From Amphibalanus amphitrite (taxonomy: Eukaryota > Arthropoda > Thecostraca > Balanomorpha > Balanidae): 64,000 nucleotides of DNA. Below, piece after piece: positions 25,816 through 37,117 of the stretch. Position numbers and translations under genes: made by a program. The notes beneath the pieces are model-generated. The model saw only the letters and a program-made list of their open reading frames with translations. It made no database searches and had not been told where the DNA came from. Where the stretch lies: NCBI RefSeq assembly GCF_019059575.1, contig NW_024881564.1:1-64000 (forward strand). The letters are read 5' to 3'. Position 1 is the stretch's first letter. Each line of letters opens with the position of its first letter.

Positions 25816-28194
25816 TCAAATATGGCGGCTTGGACTGCCGCGTGCGTTAGGCTCCGCCCATAGCTCCGCCCACATGCGTGACGTCATTCGTGTTAGTGGA
25901 CACGCAGAGAGATAGGGGACGACATGGGCCTGGGCCTGCCTGGCAGTCGCAGTCGACTTGCAGGCGTCGGGGTAGCGTTTTCTGTGGTCCTCAACGACCT
26001 GCAGGAGGAACTGACGCTGATCCTCGTCTTTCGTGAGGGCCAGGTTATAGGCCTGCATCAACGCCACTCCGCGCTCGGCGAAGTCATTCACGACTTGCAG
26101 CTCTCGGACCACACGAGCTGCGGCTTGGTAGCTGCTGTCCTCCTCCCAGTGGGCAGGATCCTGCTTGAAGAACCCTGTTTCCAGGTCGAGGATCTTGAAG
26201 AGCTGCTTGGATGACGGGGTGACGAAGCTCGCTACCGTCTTGGTCGCGAGAGTGGCGCTGTTGATGTCCACTGTGGATTTGCGGGGCGGGTCCTCGTCCT
26301 CCTCCTCCTCCTCCTGTAAGTCCATGGCCCGCACCATGTCTCGCTTGACCCCGAGAGGAAGGTCGGGGTCGAAGAGTGCCAGAGCTACCAGCCGTTCGCT
26401 CAAGTACCACAGGTGGCGGCCGAAGACAGGGACTGTTGCCTTCGACAGCTCCTTGTCGGGGTTGGCGTGGAGAGCGTTCATGAAGGCCAGGTCCAGCGCC
26501 GGCGCAGCAGCGGCGAATGGAGTCCGAAAACAAGCGGCGGCGTACGTGCGGACGACGAACAGCGCACAGCGCCTGATGCCCCGGGCCTCGGCAGCGGTCA
26601 ACCGAAACTGCTCCCTAAAGAGGAAGGTCTTCACAGCGTAGATGCCTTTTGCCATCCACCTGGCCCGGTGGAGCGCTCCGGGGCGAGAAAAACGGACGCC
26701 GCGCTTCGGAACTCCGCCGAGAGCAATTACGCAGAGCTCCAGAAGCTCCCGGTAGTCGTCCCGGGGCTGGGCGTGGTCTAGGAAGCGACGAAAGCTGACC
26801 AACAGCTCGTCCCGCTCCGGAACGTCATCGGCGGTGAATGGCTCCGGCGTAGTCCTGTCGATGAGCCTCCATCGGCCTTGGAACCTCTTGAACAGCTGGA
26901 TGTCAGGGCCGCTCGAGATGCTAAGGCAAGTGGAGAAGGCCTTCTCCAGGATCAGTTCGTACACGTGGTGCCGGCAGGCTAGGTGGAGGACGGGCCGATC
27001 CAGCTTTTGCTCGATGAGGGTACAAGCCCCGTTCACTAGCCCGCTGTTCACCGCCGTGGTGTCGAAGCAGAGGCCGCGGACCCGCTTCTCAAGTCCCCAG
27101 TCCTCCAGCGCAGTGAACACGGCCTGGGCGCAGTCCTGTGCTCGGCCGGATGGGAGTTTGGGGACGGCGAGGAGCTTGGCCACTCCACCCCCCGACACCA
27201 GGACCGGGAGCCGGTCGACGCTCCCTCCTCCTCCATCGCTCTCGGGGACGATCTTTCCGTCCCAGTGGACGATGAGAACGACGTCGGGGTTGAACGCGGC
27301 CTTGATCTCTTTTGAAGCCTCCTCGCGGAACCTCATCCGAGCGCGCCTGAAAGATTCGCGGTTCAGTACCAGCTCGGCGGGGTCATGTCCAAAGTTCCGT
27401 GCTGCAGCTGACAACAGGTGAACCGCATTGCGGTTGGACAGCTTGGTCCGGTCGAGCGCGGCGCCCAGTTCACTGCTGAGGACGGTATTTCGCCTGCTCG
27501 CCCGCATGCGCTTCGGAGTATGTGCCGACGTTGAGGGCCTCTCATTGTTGCCATCGTCGGAGACGTTTCCTTCGAGTGTGCGCCGCAACGGTCGGGTAGG
27601 ACTATTGCCAGCACTAGCAATGGAGTCGCCAGAACTGCCCGCGGAAGAACTGTCCGAAAGCACAACAGATCGGTCCAGCTCAAGGCGCACTTTCGCCTCC
27701 GCTTCCGTCCTTCGGCGATTCGTAGACTCTAACTTCTCATTGGCTTTCTTCTCTTTGACAGCAAGGGACATGTCTCTAGAACCGAGAGAACCGCGGGGCT
27801 CATCCTCTCTTTGGGCCAGCAGGAAGGACCGGTCTTCTTCCTCTGTGAGGAGTGTAAGCGCGTCTTGATGCGCGATGTCAAAGAGGCGACGCAGGGATAC
27901 GACGAATGCATCCTCCCTCGCCACCTGAGTCGGCCCGCGCTTTGACTTGCTCTTCTTCAAGGAGACCCACTCATCGTAGAGTCGGATGAGTTTGTCGCAC
28001 GCCCGGTGGGCTGCCTGGACCGGAATACGTGCTCGGGTCCAGAATGCGAGTACCTCATCGATCACCCTGGCTGCCGCGGGCTTCTTCTCGTGCTTTAGTT
28101 CCAAATGAAGGTGCAAGAAGAGACGGAGAACTTGTCCTCGCGTTGGGAGTCGGCTTCCCGTAAGTTCGTTCAGTGTACTACGAACAAGGTACAC
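25816..28194 (-). CDS. hAT-type transposase, open frame lacking its 5' exon
   Basis: A 792-codon uninterrupted frame. Residue landmarks: IVHWDGK (first acidic residue about D312), LCFDTTAVNSG (D378), LACRHHVYELIL (C407xxH410, the C-x2-H motif of hAT enzymes), HRARWMAKGIY (about 509-519) and VVNDFAERGVAL (E698 or E707 as the candidate catalytic glutamate). From memory these motifs mark a widespread family of arthropod and cnidarian hAT-like proteins. Residues 150-235 are a Ser- and charge-rich linker, and 627-636 is an acidic run. The first codon given is GTG and the open frame has no ATG before residue 141, while ACACAG lies just upstream at 28200. So a 5' coding exon between 28200 and 28500 is likely. 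No frame damage is seen; the element may be young. Confidence 0.85.
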   Translation of the reverse strand: MYLVRSTLNELTGSRLPTRGQVLRLFLHLHLELKHEKKPAAARVIDEVLAFWTRARIPVQAAHRACDKLIRLYDEWVSLKKSKSKRGPTQVAREDAFVVSLRRLFDIAHQDALTLLTEEEDRSFLLAQREDEPRGSLGSRDMSLAVKEKKANEKLESTNRRRTEAEAKVRLELDRSVVLSDSSSAGSSGDSIASAGNSPTRPLRRTLEGNVSDDGNNERPSTSAHTPKRMRASRRNTVLSSELGAALDRTKLSNRNAVHLLSAAARNFGHDPAELVLNRESFRRARMRFREEASKEIKAAFNPDVVLIVHWDGKIVPESDGGGGSVDRLPVLVSGGGVAKLLAVPKLPSGRAQDCAQAVFTALEDWGLEKRVRGLCFDTTAVNSGLVNGACTLIEQKLDRPVLHLACRHHVYELILEKAFSTCLSISSGPDIQLFKRFQGRWRLIDRTTPEPFTADDVPERDELLVSFRRFLDHAQPRDDYRELLELCVIALGGVPKRGVRFSRPGALHRARWMAKGIYAVKTFLFREQFRLTAAEARGIRRCALFVVRTYAAACFRTPFAAAAPALDLAFMNALHANPDKELSKATVPVFGRHLWYLSERLVALALFDPDLPLGVKRDMVRAMDLQEEEEEDEDPPRKSTVDINSATLATKTVASFVTPSSKQLFKILDLETGFFKQDPAHWEEDSSYQAAARVVRELQVVNDFAERGVALMQAYNLALTKDEDQRQFLLQVVEDHRKRYPDACKSTATARQAQAHVVPYLSACPLTRMTSRMWAELWAEPNARGSPSRHI

Positions 28195-28722
28195 AGCTGT
28201 GTTTGACCTTGTCGTCGCAATCGTATCTCAACCCACGGTTGACGGTGGTTAGACGAAAAAAGGTCGACACTCGACAGCCACCAAGTGTAGCGTGCACACT
28301 GCAGTCACGTAGTTCACTGGTCGGGCACTGTCGGGGCCGCGGCACAGCCGCCCGGTCCACCGAGCCGGGTCATGTTCTGGGGGCGAAGGGCAGCTGCCGG
28401 CGGCCAGTCTCTGGATGCGCGCAGGGGCGGTCACGCGCGTGCATTGAGGTGAGGCCCGGGTGTGACCGTCACAATACGCTGAAAATGCAATTTAAGGATG
28501 GAAAATGTTGCTCGGAATATGTTTCAAGTAAATTTGCAGAAGTTCATTTTAAAAAAAATGTCAACTTTGACCTCAATTCGCGACCTCTAAACCTTAATAT
28601 TTTTCAAAATCCTTCCGCACATATTATTTTCTACGGGAATGGAACCAGAAAACCACCCGCACGCCTAAAAATCTGATAATTTTTTTTTCCACCCTATTGT
28701 TAAGTGCCACCCTAACGCACAC

Positions 28723-29017
28723 ACATTCGATAGCTTATGAGAATAACATGCCTTGTCTGTTTAATGCAGGAAAATATTTTTCACTTTTTTAGAAACAGCA
28801 AAACCGTTGTCAACATGCCATGTCAACTATCTAAACAATTTTTATGGAAACTGCTCTAGCTAGCTTAAAGTTCCACAACGTTTCCGGAGCACTGCACCCA
28901 AACTCAGTTCATGTTGCAAGAAAAAACAGTAATAATGCCTCCTAATTTTGAATGAAATATAGGCATGGATGATATAACACTGGATTGGTGTCTCGTGGAA
29001 ATTAACATTGGGATCCG
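28723..29017. other. Short flank with no gene
   Basis: AT-rich sequence between two mobile elements. Nothing is recognised in it. Confidence 0.5.
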
Positions 29018-30594
29018 CGACATTGGGATCAGGCCTGCCATCTAGCGAGAGAATTATCGTAAGTTAGGAGCAAGCCGAGTGAACGCTATCTCTCAGCATT
29101 ATGACACACGTGGGTGTGGTGTGTTGGTTGGCTCGAAGTGCATATTCCCACGAGTTGGAGGTAATCTAACTGGACCTGAGACGACAAAAAATGTCTTAAA
29201 TGCTTGAAAGCCAAAAACGTCAAGCAGCCTTTAGGTAATAACGAAAATAAAATGCGTAAGACGGTGTGCATTGAAACGCCCAGTCCCATTGGCTTGTACG
29301 AGCTTTTATATGGCCATTTACTCACAATGGTACAGCAGTTTGACAATATGTCATACATATTTGGTAGGCTTATTCCTTCTTCTCCGAATTTCGCCCGATT
29401 TTCTTCATCTTAGTTAATGTTACGGCACGTGCCACGTGCCAACTTAGGGGTGTCGAAATTGTTCCACATGAAGTATAACTCCGCAATGGCTGGGCCGATT
29501 ACAGTAAAATTTCGTCAATAGTTAGACACCCAGGGCCAGTGGCCAATGCATTTCCATGTGTCACTATGGGGGTGCTACTGCACGTGCGCACGTGCGGGCT
29601 GCCGCTTCCATATCTCAAGAAGGGCTGGGCGGATAACACTCAAACTTGGTACACAAATGTCACATCGATGCTCGCACTGCATTGATCAGTGCTTACATTG
29701 GAGTCGTTAGGAAAACGATGAAATGAGATGCGTGGTGTTTATGCCTTTCTGTTCCAGCAGCTGATTGATCCGCAACAGGAGATCCTTGTTTGTGAAGGTT
29801 TCGTCTCCCTTTTCCACTCCTTGTTTAAAATAACATTAACAATGTACGAAGAAGATCACACATCAAAGTTGTTTTAGGCGGCTATCTTGGGCCAGGACTG
29901 CGGAGTTGTAGTCAGAGCCAGCGGTTCTGTTCCGACTCGGAATCGGTTGACTTTTAAAAGCTGTAGTCGGAGTATGAGTCGAACGTCACCGAAAAGTCAT
30001 CGACTCCACAGACTTACCAGGGCTGCAGAGTCGGAGTCTGTGCGAATCGACAGTTCTGCCCGAAGGAGTCGGAGTCGATATTTGGATACCGGAATCGGAG
30101 TTTGAGCCAAAGTCACTGAAATTTCATCGACTACGCAGCACTGGTTGGGTCCTTTTCATAGAGCGTCTTGAATGGCATATTGAGCGGCAATGACGTTAGC
30201 AATTCCGTTTAACTTTTTCATTAGACTTATAGATAGTACTTACGTTCGTTTTGTTCTTTGATCGGACAATTTGTTTGATTTAGGCCAAGTAAAGACTCAT
30301 GTGAAAAATAGCGAAAACGACACGTGCTGGCGAAGTCTCCAATAGCTCCCTGTTTCACGATTTAATGAGGAAATAACATGGAACTGCTTATCTTATTACT
30401 GACCCTGCACATAAATCTATTAATTTCTTCGCTTTTTCTGACAAATAAAGGCATAACCTTTTGAAAAATTGCACAACAAGCCTGCTACTACACCACACTC
30501 CCGTGTGTCACAATGCTAATCAGCGGCGTTCACTCGGCTTGCTCCTAACTTACGACAATTCTCCCGCTAGATGGCAGGCCTGAGCTCAATGTCG
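29018..30594. mobile_element. Element bounded by about 90-bp inverted repeats
   Basis: Inverted repeats begin CGACATTG and share AGGCCTGCCATCTAGCG and GTAAGTTAGGAGCAAGCCG, then GAGTGAACG and TGACACACG. They cover about 29018-29115 and 30490-30594. No target duplication was found, so the class is open. Inside, 29425-29660 carries a fragment of the GCACGTGC / ATCTC-type dispersed family, and about 29893-30143 is a fragment rich in GAGTCGGAGTC with CAGGGCTGCAGAGTC, which resembles hAT ends. Confidence 0.5.
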
Positions 30595-30599
30595 CCAAA

Positions 30600-33282
30600 A
30601 ACAGCGAAGACACCAATCCATTATTATCTCATCCATGATATAGGTATGAGTAATTTGATTTGGAAATTGGAAAGCAACAAATTTCCGCACATCATTTTAG
30701 CAAAATTACTATTTTCTTCAGCCACCAGGTTTTGCACAAAACTATAGTAAACTTTATGATCTAGTTTACACCAAACCAAAGCCCCTTTTAACAAATGTTG
30801 AATAAATTTTAATAATTTTAAAAAATGTATCGTGGAAAAAATGAAAAGTGTAGATTTGTAAAGCCGGGATATTTCACGGATTAGGCACTTAAAGAAATAT
30901 CTTCACCTTTCTTTGAGCCACCAGCCTTCACCAAGTTTTACACGAATGTAGTGAACCAGACAATGTGGCAACTCAAAATTGTGATGGTTTCAGATAATTA
31001 TAACGGTAAAAGAAAAAGCAACACAAGGTTCCTTACCCTCGCTTTTTTCACTAGTCCAGATGAGGCTTCAACTGTTGCCGACCTGAGGAGCTATAGGGAC
31101 TTGAGCTTTCCAAAACTCAATTTCTAAGGGCACTGAGCAGTGTTTGGGTTTCACACGTATGCGATCGTAAGTTATATTAAGTTGACAAAGCAAGCAAAGC
31201 AAAGCATGATGCCCCGCGCGTCCACCCGCGACCACGTCCCGCGTCCGACTCCCGACCGCCGCGTGACCCGAGGCTCCCGGCGGTCACGTGACCTACCGGC
31301 CGGGACTGCAAACGGCCTTCAACACCATTCTTGTATGACGTCATATCCTACTGAGGTGCTGATTGGTTATTTCCACCGTAGTTATTTTTGTTTCATTGTT
31401 TTGCGTGTTTTTCTTATGTGAAATGTAATTAAAAAATTTGCCATATTTTAATCACCATTAAAACATAACTCAATAGGCATAAAAGAAAGCTCGATATATA
31501 CTTTCCTTGTTTTTAAGAATTCCGGAATTAGATACCCGAGGGAGTAAAGTTGCCACGCTGATTTGATACCTCATAGTCGAAAGGTGGGCTACTAGAACCA
31601 AAAATTGCTGTGTTTGTAAATAAATAAGTGATTTGAGGGCAAAAAATGCCCGGATTTAAACTTCTAAAATTATTTTGAACATAAAATATTTCAGTTTGAG
31701 GGATGTTAAGGCCTCAAAGGGTAGGTACTTTTTAGGTATTAAATAAGTTCCTCTGCGAAAGTTCCGTCGTGAAAACGGCCATTTTGTATTATTTTTTATG
31801 AAAATGTTGACTTCTCGACAATCAGTGGGACGAATCCGGAGAGTTTTCAGGTTTCGGTGATGTTATAAATAGGCACCTTGGAACTTGGGAAAATTTTCAT
31901 CCCACCCTGAGCATGTCGTGCCTGAGCCTACCAGCATGCGGGTGTACGTAGTGCTCATAAAAGCGTGGCGGCGCCGCTGATGACCACATACCTAAAGAAC
32001 TTTGAAATTGCTTGTTAACTGTAGATTTTGTGAGCGTTTCAAGATGTCATGTTTTTTGCTAATTTTTGCTCAAACATGACCTCGGTTTTTAGCTCAATAA
32101 CTCCTGACCTAAGGTGGCCTGTGACTTGAAATTTTGTGTGAAGGTGTCAAATTGATGCCCGGGAAGGTACTGAAAATTTGGCGGCGCTGCGCGTTGCCAT
32201 TTTCTCGCTATTCAAGAAAAACCACAGGGAGGGGGCAAAAGGGCCCCACCAGGGCGCGGGTTATTATCAATAATATCGATATTATTACGAGCGAGCGAGC
32301 GCAGCGAGCGAAGCGAAGTCTTTTCAATATAACGGAAAAATCTCAGTATGAGCGGCCCGGCCCGGCCCAGCCCAGCCCGGCCTGTAACGCTTTTGAGAGG
32401 CTTATATCTCAGCAACCGCTGGACCGATTAGCCTGCGGTCTTTTTTGCTGGGTAGCCCCATCCCTTCTACCCCGTAATTGACTACTTTTGATACATCTCA
32501 GTGACCGACGTGGCACGTGCCACGTGAAAAGTCAAGGGTGTTCAAGCTGTTTTGCAAAACTAGTGATTTTGAGAGGCTCATATCTTAGCAGTCGCTTGGG
32601 CGATTGTCTTGCGGTAATTTTTGTAGGGTAGCTGCATCCCTTCTACCAAAGGTCGGATACTCTTGATCTGTGTGAGTGACCCCCACTGCACGTGCAAAAT
32701 AGATGCTCTCTGATAATATTACAAAGCAGACATATATATAAGCAATTAGCACAACCCTAGCTGATAGCTACTAAGAGACACACTGGACCTAATTTGACCA
32801 AATCTGCACCTAATCTGCACCAGATGTGAACCAAATGTGTACCAGATGGCCGTCGTGAAAGCGGCTATTTCCACCTAGTCTTCATTTCAACAAATATCTT
32901 TTATCATTGATTTATTACGTCCCGGCTGATATTGCTGTCATCTCGTAAAGTTTTCGAGAAACTCGACTTGCCTGGACTATCCCATGCCGTCCGAAACATG
33001 CCCACTTTACCCTTACGCATGCGACCCCTTACTACCCTTACATGCTTGAATCTGCAATTCATACTTATAATGTGTATCGCACCCAGCTCATGCCTGTCGT
33101 TAGTTAGCATGAATGCAAACAAAACGAGCACACCTTGACATTTCGAATGGGCGCTTGAAAGGCCATGCACATATCAACAATCGTCACTTTGAGCTGGACC
33201 ATATGGCCAGCAGAGGTGGCCTTAAACCTTGCAAAAGTCCATTCCCTGGCAGAGGCATTGACGCCACCATTGTGGTCTGACC
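30600..33282. other. Repeat-rich intergenic region upstream of the lectin
   Basis: 31975-32260 is an older copy of the sequence at about 61440-61745 (shared TTGATGCCCGG, TTTGGCGGCGCTGCGCG, CAGGGCGCGG) and ends GGG followed by TTAT like the G-run elements. 32370-32710 contains two tandem copies of the ATATCTCAGCAACCGCTG / CGATT word with CACGTGCCACGTG between them. GGTCACGTGACC is at 31282-31293. No gene is recognised, and no promoter element for the lectin can be fixed. Confidence 0.5.
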
Positions 33283-35505
33283 ATGCAGCTCACGCCGCTA
33301 CTATGCCTGTGCGCCGCGGGTGTGACCCTGCTGGAGAGGACGGCGTCCGCTGCTCCGGACTCAGCCGCCAGTCAGCCCGCAGCTGCCCACATCGTCAGGG
33401 ACGTCTCGGAGGCGTGTGCCGAGGCTGCGCGCGGTGAGATTGAGCGGCAGCTGATCGCAGCGCGAAACCAGAGCCTGGCAGACACGAGCTCAGCGCAGCA
33501 GCAGACCGTGCAGGAGACCCTCGCTGCTCTCCAGAGAATCCTGCAGGAGATCTGGAGCAGCCGGTGCTGCGCGCAGGAGTCGCCTGCCGCCGCCAGGACT
33601 AGAGGTGGAAATGAATATTAGTCATTAGTCAAAAATTAGTCGACTAACGTTAGTCAAGCGCTTTTTTAGTCAGTCAAAAGTCAGTCAACCAAAATGTTTG
33701 TTAGTCATTAGTCAGTCATTAGTCAATGATTTTGGTGCATATTAGTCGACTAATTTGTCGTGTTTCGTGAGGTGACCTAACCCTCGCATGTGTAGGGGGG
33801 GGTCGGATGGACCCCCCCCATGGTTTTTCGCGAATAACTCGAGCAAAAAGCGGCCGATCGGGACAAAACTTTCAGTACCCTCGAGTTGATCAATTTTACA
33901 CCTACTCTTAAACTTTCACGACCCCGACCCAAATGACCTTTGATCTGTGAACAGATTCTCGAGACCATGTTCGGCCGGAATCGCGATTTGGCGTATGTCA
34001 GCTCACATTATCCGCGCGTTTCCAGTCTTTTTGTGATTATAAACGTCCAAACATCTGAAATGATGTTCGTCCCACGCATTACGGTGGGTGTCAAGGTCAC
34101 CTGAAGGTCAGGTCAGGTCATTGACCTTGGATGACCTCGGTTCACTTTTTCGAATTTTACATGTTTCTAGGGTAGTTTTCGGGCTGATTTCGAATTTGGC
34201 ATCCATTTCAACATTTACGAAGTAGTTTTAGTGGCTTTGTAACATGTTACGACGCCGTCAGTGGTAGTTGACACCTACTATGGATAGCCGGCAGGACGCC
34301 TACTGGTCGACCTGACCTGACCTGACCCGACCTGGCCTAAATGCATGCAGACATCATCTGTGATCAAAACTAACATGAAGTTCGTGATCAGCACCCCGAA
34401 AAACCCCATAACAGCTTCACTTTACGACGAAACTCTAGCAGGTCCCGATTTTCCCGACGTTTGGGTCATTGACCTGACCTGGAAGGTCAACCAATGATCT
34501 AGGACCTTAAAATTGGGTATCATCGGCTTCCTCTCGTCACGGGCAGCACGCTCGTTTTTTTCCCGCGAAGCTCTAGCTTGATCAGGGGCCGAACAGCAGA
34601 GGGGGGGGGGGGGTTCAGTCGACCCCCCCCCCCTACACATTAGACGCTGGCAAACGCCGCACACATGCGAGTGTTAACCCGCGCCCCACTGGGGTCGCCG
34701 GCCGAACGCGCTCGGCTGGAGGGGGTAAATTTTACCCCCTCCCCCTGTTATCTCCCGAACCAGGCGTCGTAGTGGCCGACAAGATATCTTGCGCTCGCTT
34801 CGCATCGCGGTGGCCATGAAATAATAAGGGATAAAACTTGGGATCGATTGGTGTTCTTCCAGTGTCGATCAGACGTCTAGAAGTTTAGATATTCGCGAAA
34901 AAAAAATTTGCTTTGCTTGTAAATTCCGAAATTTAGTCAAATATTAGTCAAAATCGAGAAAAATGGCGTTAGTCATTCATTAGTCAGTCAAGCTTTTTGA
35001 GACGACAGATTAGTCAGTCAAAAGTCAGTCAACCAAAATCGTCATTAGTCATTAGTCAGTCATTAGTCAAGATTTTGGAAAACGTTAGTCATTTCCACCT
35101 TTAGCCAGGACGCCGGAAGACGGCGAGTGTCCGTTCGGCTGGAGTCGTCATCAGAACAGGTGCTACTTCGTCACCCTGCAGAAGACCACCTGGTACCTGG
35201 CGCACCGCTCTTGCGCCAGTCTGCAGCGGCGGGCCCGGCTGGCGTCGGTGCACCTCGAGTCCAGTGAGTTCATCGACGCTCTGCTTCAGGACGCGCCTGA
35301 CGTGTGGGTGGGCCTGGTTCGTCTGAACGATGACGGGGAGTTCGTGTGGAGCGACAACTCAGCCCTGGACTACACCAACTGGTTAGAGGATCAGCCCAAC
35401 AACTACGACGGAGAACAGGACTGTGTCCTTCTGGAAGGGAGCGGGCATAAGTGGAATGATAGGAAGTGTGATTTGCAGCAGTATGCCTTGTGCCAGCTTG
35501 ATTAA
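33283..35505 (+). CDS. Secreted long-form C-type lectin, split by a transposon-derived intron
   Basis: Exons 33283-33604 and 35105-35505 join in frame to give 240 residues plus stop. Residues 1-23 are a signal peptide. Residues 36-95 are a helical neck with heptad-like character, an NQS sequon and a CC pair (RCC), suited to oligomerisation. Residues 116-240 are a carbohydrate-recognition domain of the long form with cysteine pairs 116-127, 144-237 and 214-229. The calcium/sugar site shows QPN (204-206), intermediate between the EPN and QPD classes, and an intact WND (224-226). The domain motif DVWVGL is present. The only interruption is a 1504-bp TIR element; without splicing, translation stops after residue 112 and the lectin domain is lost. 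Likely roles are sugar binding in immunity or attachment, by family. Confidence 0.85.
33781..34673. mobile_element. G-run hairpin element nested in the lectin insertion
   Basis: The ends are CCCTCGCATGTGTAGGGG and (reverse complement) CACTCGCATGTGTG, flanked by CTAA on the left (33777-33780) and TTAA on the right (34674-34677), i.e. a diverged TTAA duplication. Terminal G-run/C-run hairpins enclose TCGGATGGA and TTCAGTCGA. The interior has many AGGTCA/TGACCT words and matches 7640-8160 and the 59.5-62.5 kb element. Confidence 0.7.
34678..34935. mobile_element. Partial second G-run element sharing the same TTAA
   Basis: Starts CCCGCGCCCCACTGGGG immediately after the TTAA at 34674-34677. It is followed by a GGAGGGGGTAAATTTTACCC hairpin and TTATCTCCCGAACC, the standard left-end order of this family. 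No right end is recognisable before the TTAGTCA repeats resume. Confidence 0.5.
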
Positions 35506-37117
35506 TTTTAAATTTTAAGTACTTATTTGCAGTAAATCTATGCATCGCAAAAAATTACGAAATGTGCACTGTGCACATTGATAGGTCAGTTGAACGGTTT
35601 TTGGCATTAGTCAGTACCTACTTCATTGCTGCGGTGACTTTGCAGCGCCTTTGCCCTTTGTCCTCGAAGCAAAGCGATGATCGCCTATCTTCGTCTTATA
35701 ACCTACGGACAGAGTAGGTCACTCATATACACACAAGACAGGCTCGTGAGCGTGCCCCCATTGTCGAGCTCGAGACTCCAGAAAACGAGTCCCACCGGTT
35801 CAGAGCTAACGTGCTCCGATTGAGGTACCGAGAGACTTGCTCAACCGACCCGGAAATTAGCGGGCAAACCCGCGACAAAGAATTAAAACCGGTAATGTCA
35901 CTGGACAAGAGATAGACGTGCGTGATAATGAGTACAAGACACGTGTGTTTACAGTTGGTTCCGGCAATGTGTTTTAGATCTGAAGTGGGCTGCCAAAATG
36001 GGCTGCCGAACTGGGCTCGGGCAACACGTGCGATCCGAAAGTCTATCGGGCCTCCTTGGTGGTCATGTAAGTACGGCAAGATATAGGTAGGATCGTGCAA
36101 GAGTTTAGTAATTACAAGAATTTACTACGGTAGTTAATTCTTGGTGGGCGCGGTAGGTACTCGGTCTGATGCAGTGTTTTGAGTCAACGACATTGGGCTC
36201 TCAAATTAAATACGCTTTTATCTCTAAATAAACTTGTTATGCTTATAGAATAAATAGGGTGTGCATTAGTTTGTTTTGCATTTCTTTTCCTTCTTCACGT
36301 CATTTTTAAGTGTGGAAGAATTATTGCATTATGCAAGGAACATAACTCAGCACATTTGTGGTTCAACACCACGATCATGTCAGTCGGTAACGCAATAACA
36401 AGCTTGGGTCGTAGCAGCATTGTATCAAAACTTGCTTACCTACATTGTATAGGTACCTAACACCACAGAACATATTCAATTATCCTTAGCCAAGTCAAAA
36501 ATATTTGGACCAAGTAATATATCATAGGTAGGTTATAGATAGGTATAAGTATTTAATACCAATTCAGGGGAAGCCACTGGAACTATCTAGTGATTCAAGA
36601 TGAATGTTTTTCCGGAGAGCGGGCGAAAGTCGACGGAAGTGCGCCACATCCGTCACCGCTCCGGTTAGGCCAGTCTGTTCAGCGTTAGGCTTGCGGCAGT
36701 GATCCGACCTATCCAAGTGAAAACAAGCCGCTGCGCTCGTATGCATGATGTGCAGCTAGCCGATAATTGAAAGCCTCTCGAACATTCAGCAGTTACATAA
36801 GCGGTGCCATAAAATCGCCGCAAATTGAGTTAAAGAAGTTAACTTCGGCAGTCTTTAGTATCATTTCTTTACTTATGATAGACTAATGCTTTGTGGGATA
36901 ATGTGTGTTAAAAACGCAGCCCTCTCGAGTCACTTTTCTACATTTCATCGAGTTAAATAACGGAGTGCTTATGCTTTTAGTTTTTTGAGACATTAGGTAG
37001 GTACCTAAGATATTGAAATCCTTCAGCCGCGGTTTAATAAAACTCCTTATGTGAAGCATACAAGCGTGCCGCATCTTTTAAAATTGTAACCCGCTAATAT
37101 TTTCATTTCACTGTTAA
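35506..37117. other. 3' flank of the lectin gene; no further gene
   Basis: The nearest AATAAA signals are about 700 bp downstream (near 36224 and 36249), so the lectin polyadenylation site is uncertain. The open frames (for example minus 35723-36100) show no domain features. TACCTA/TAGGTA words are frequent at 36430-36550. Confidence 0.4.

Larger units (their letters stand above)
24924..28714 (-). mobile_element. Near-complete autonomous hAT-type transposon
   Basis: The ends are TAGGGTGGCACTTAA at 24924 and its complement ending at 28714, with an exact 8-bp duplication ACGCACAC at 24916-24923 and 28715-28722. The target lies in a CA-rich tract, so chance agreement is easier here than elsewhere. 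The inverted repeats extend imperfectly for about 150 bp on each side and include GCGTGCGGGCGGTTTTCT and GAGGTCGCGAAT. The element contains a long open transposase frame on the minus strand and a tRNA-like block downstream of it. It is 3791 bp long. Confidence 0.9.
33600..35103. mobile_element. hAT-type element acting as a candidate intron (introner-like)
   Basis: The ends are TAGAGGTGGAAATGA and (reverse complement) TAAAGGTGGAAATGA, with an exact 8-bp duplication GCCAGGAC at 33592-33599 and 35104-35111. The subterminal regions consist of TTAGTCATTAGTCA-type repeats (33610-33750 and 34930-35095). The left end supplies AG|GT at 33604/33605. The right end supplies the pyrimidine tract CATTTCCACCTTTA, which with the first G of the duplication makes the acceptor AG at 35103-35104. 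Excision of 33605-35104 (1500 bp) adds four codons relative to the empty site and keeps the frame. The element itself contains nested insertions. Confidence 0.85.

Noticed and set aside
25924-27868. Plus-strand frames of 96-195 codons
   Set aside because: They are antisense to the long transposase frame, which has clear family motifs on the minus strand.
29885-30151. Complete hAT MITE with GAGTCGGAGTC ends
   Set aside because: The ends resemble hAT termini, but the 8 bases on the two sides do not match, so only a fragment can be supported.
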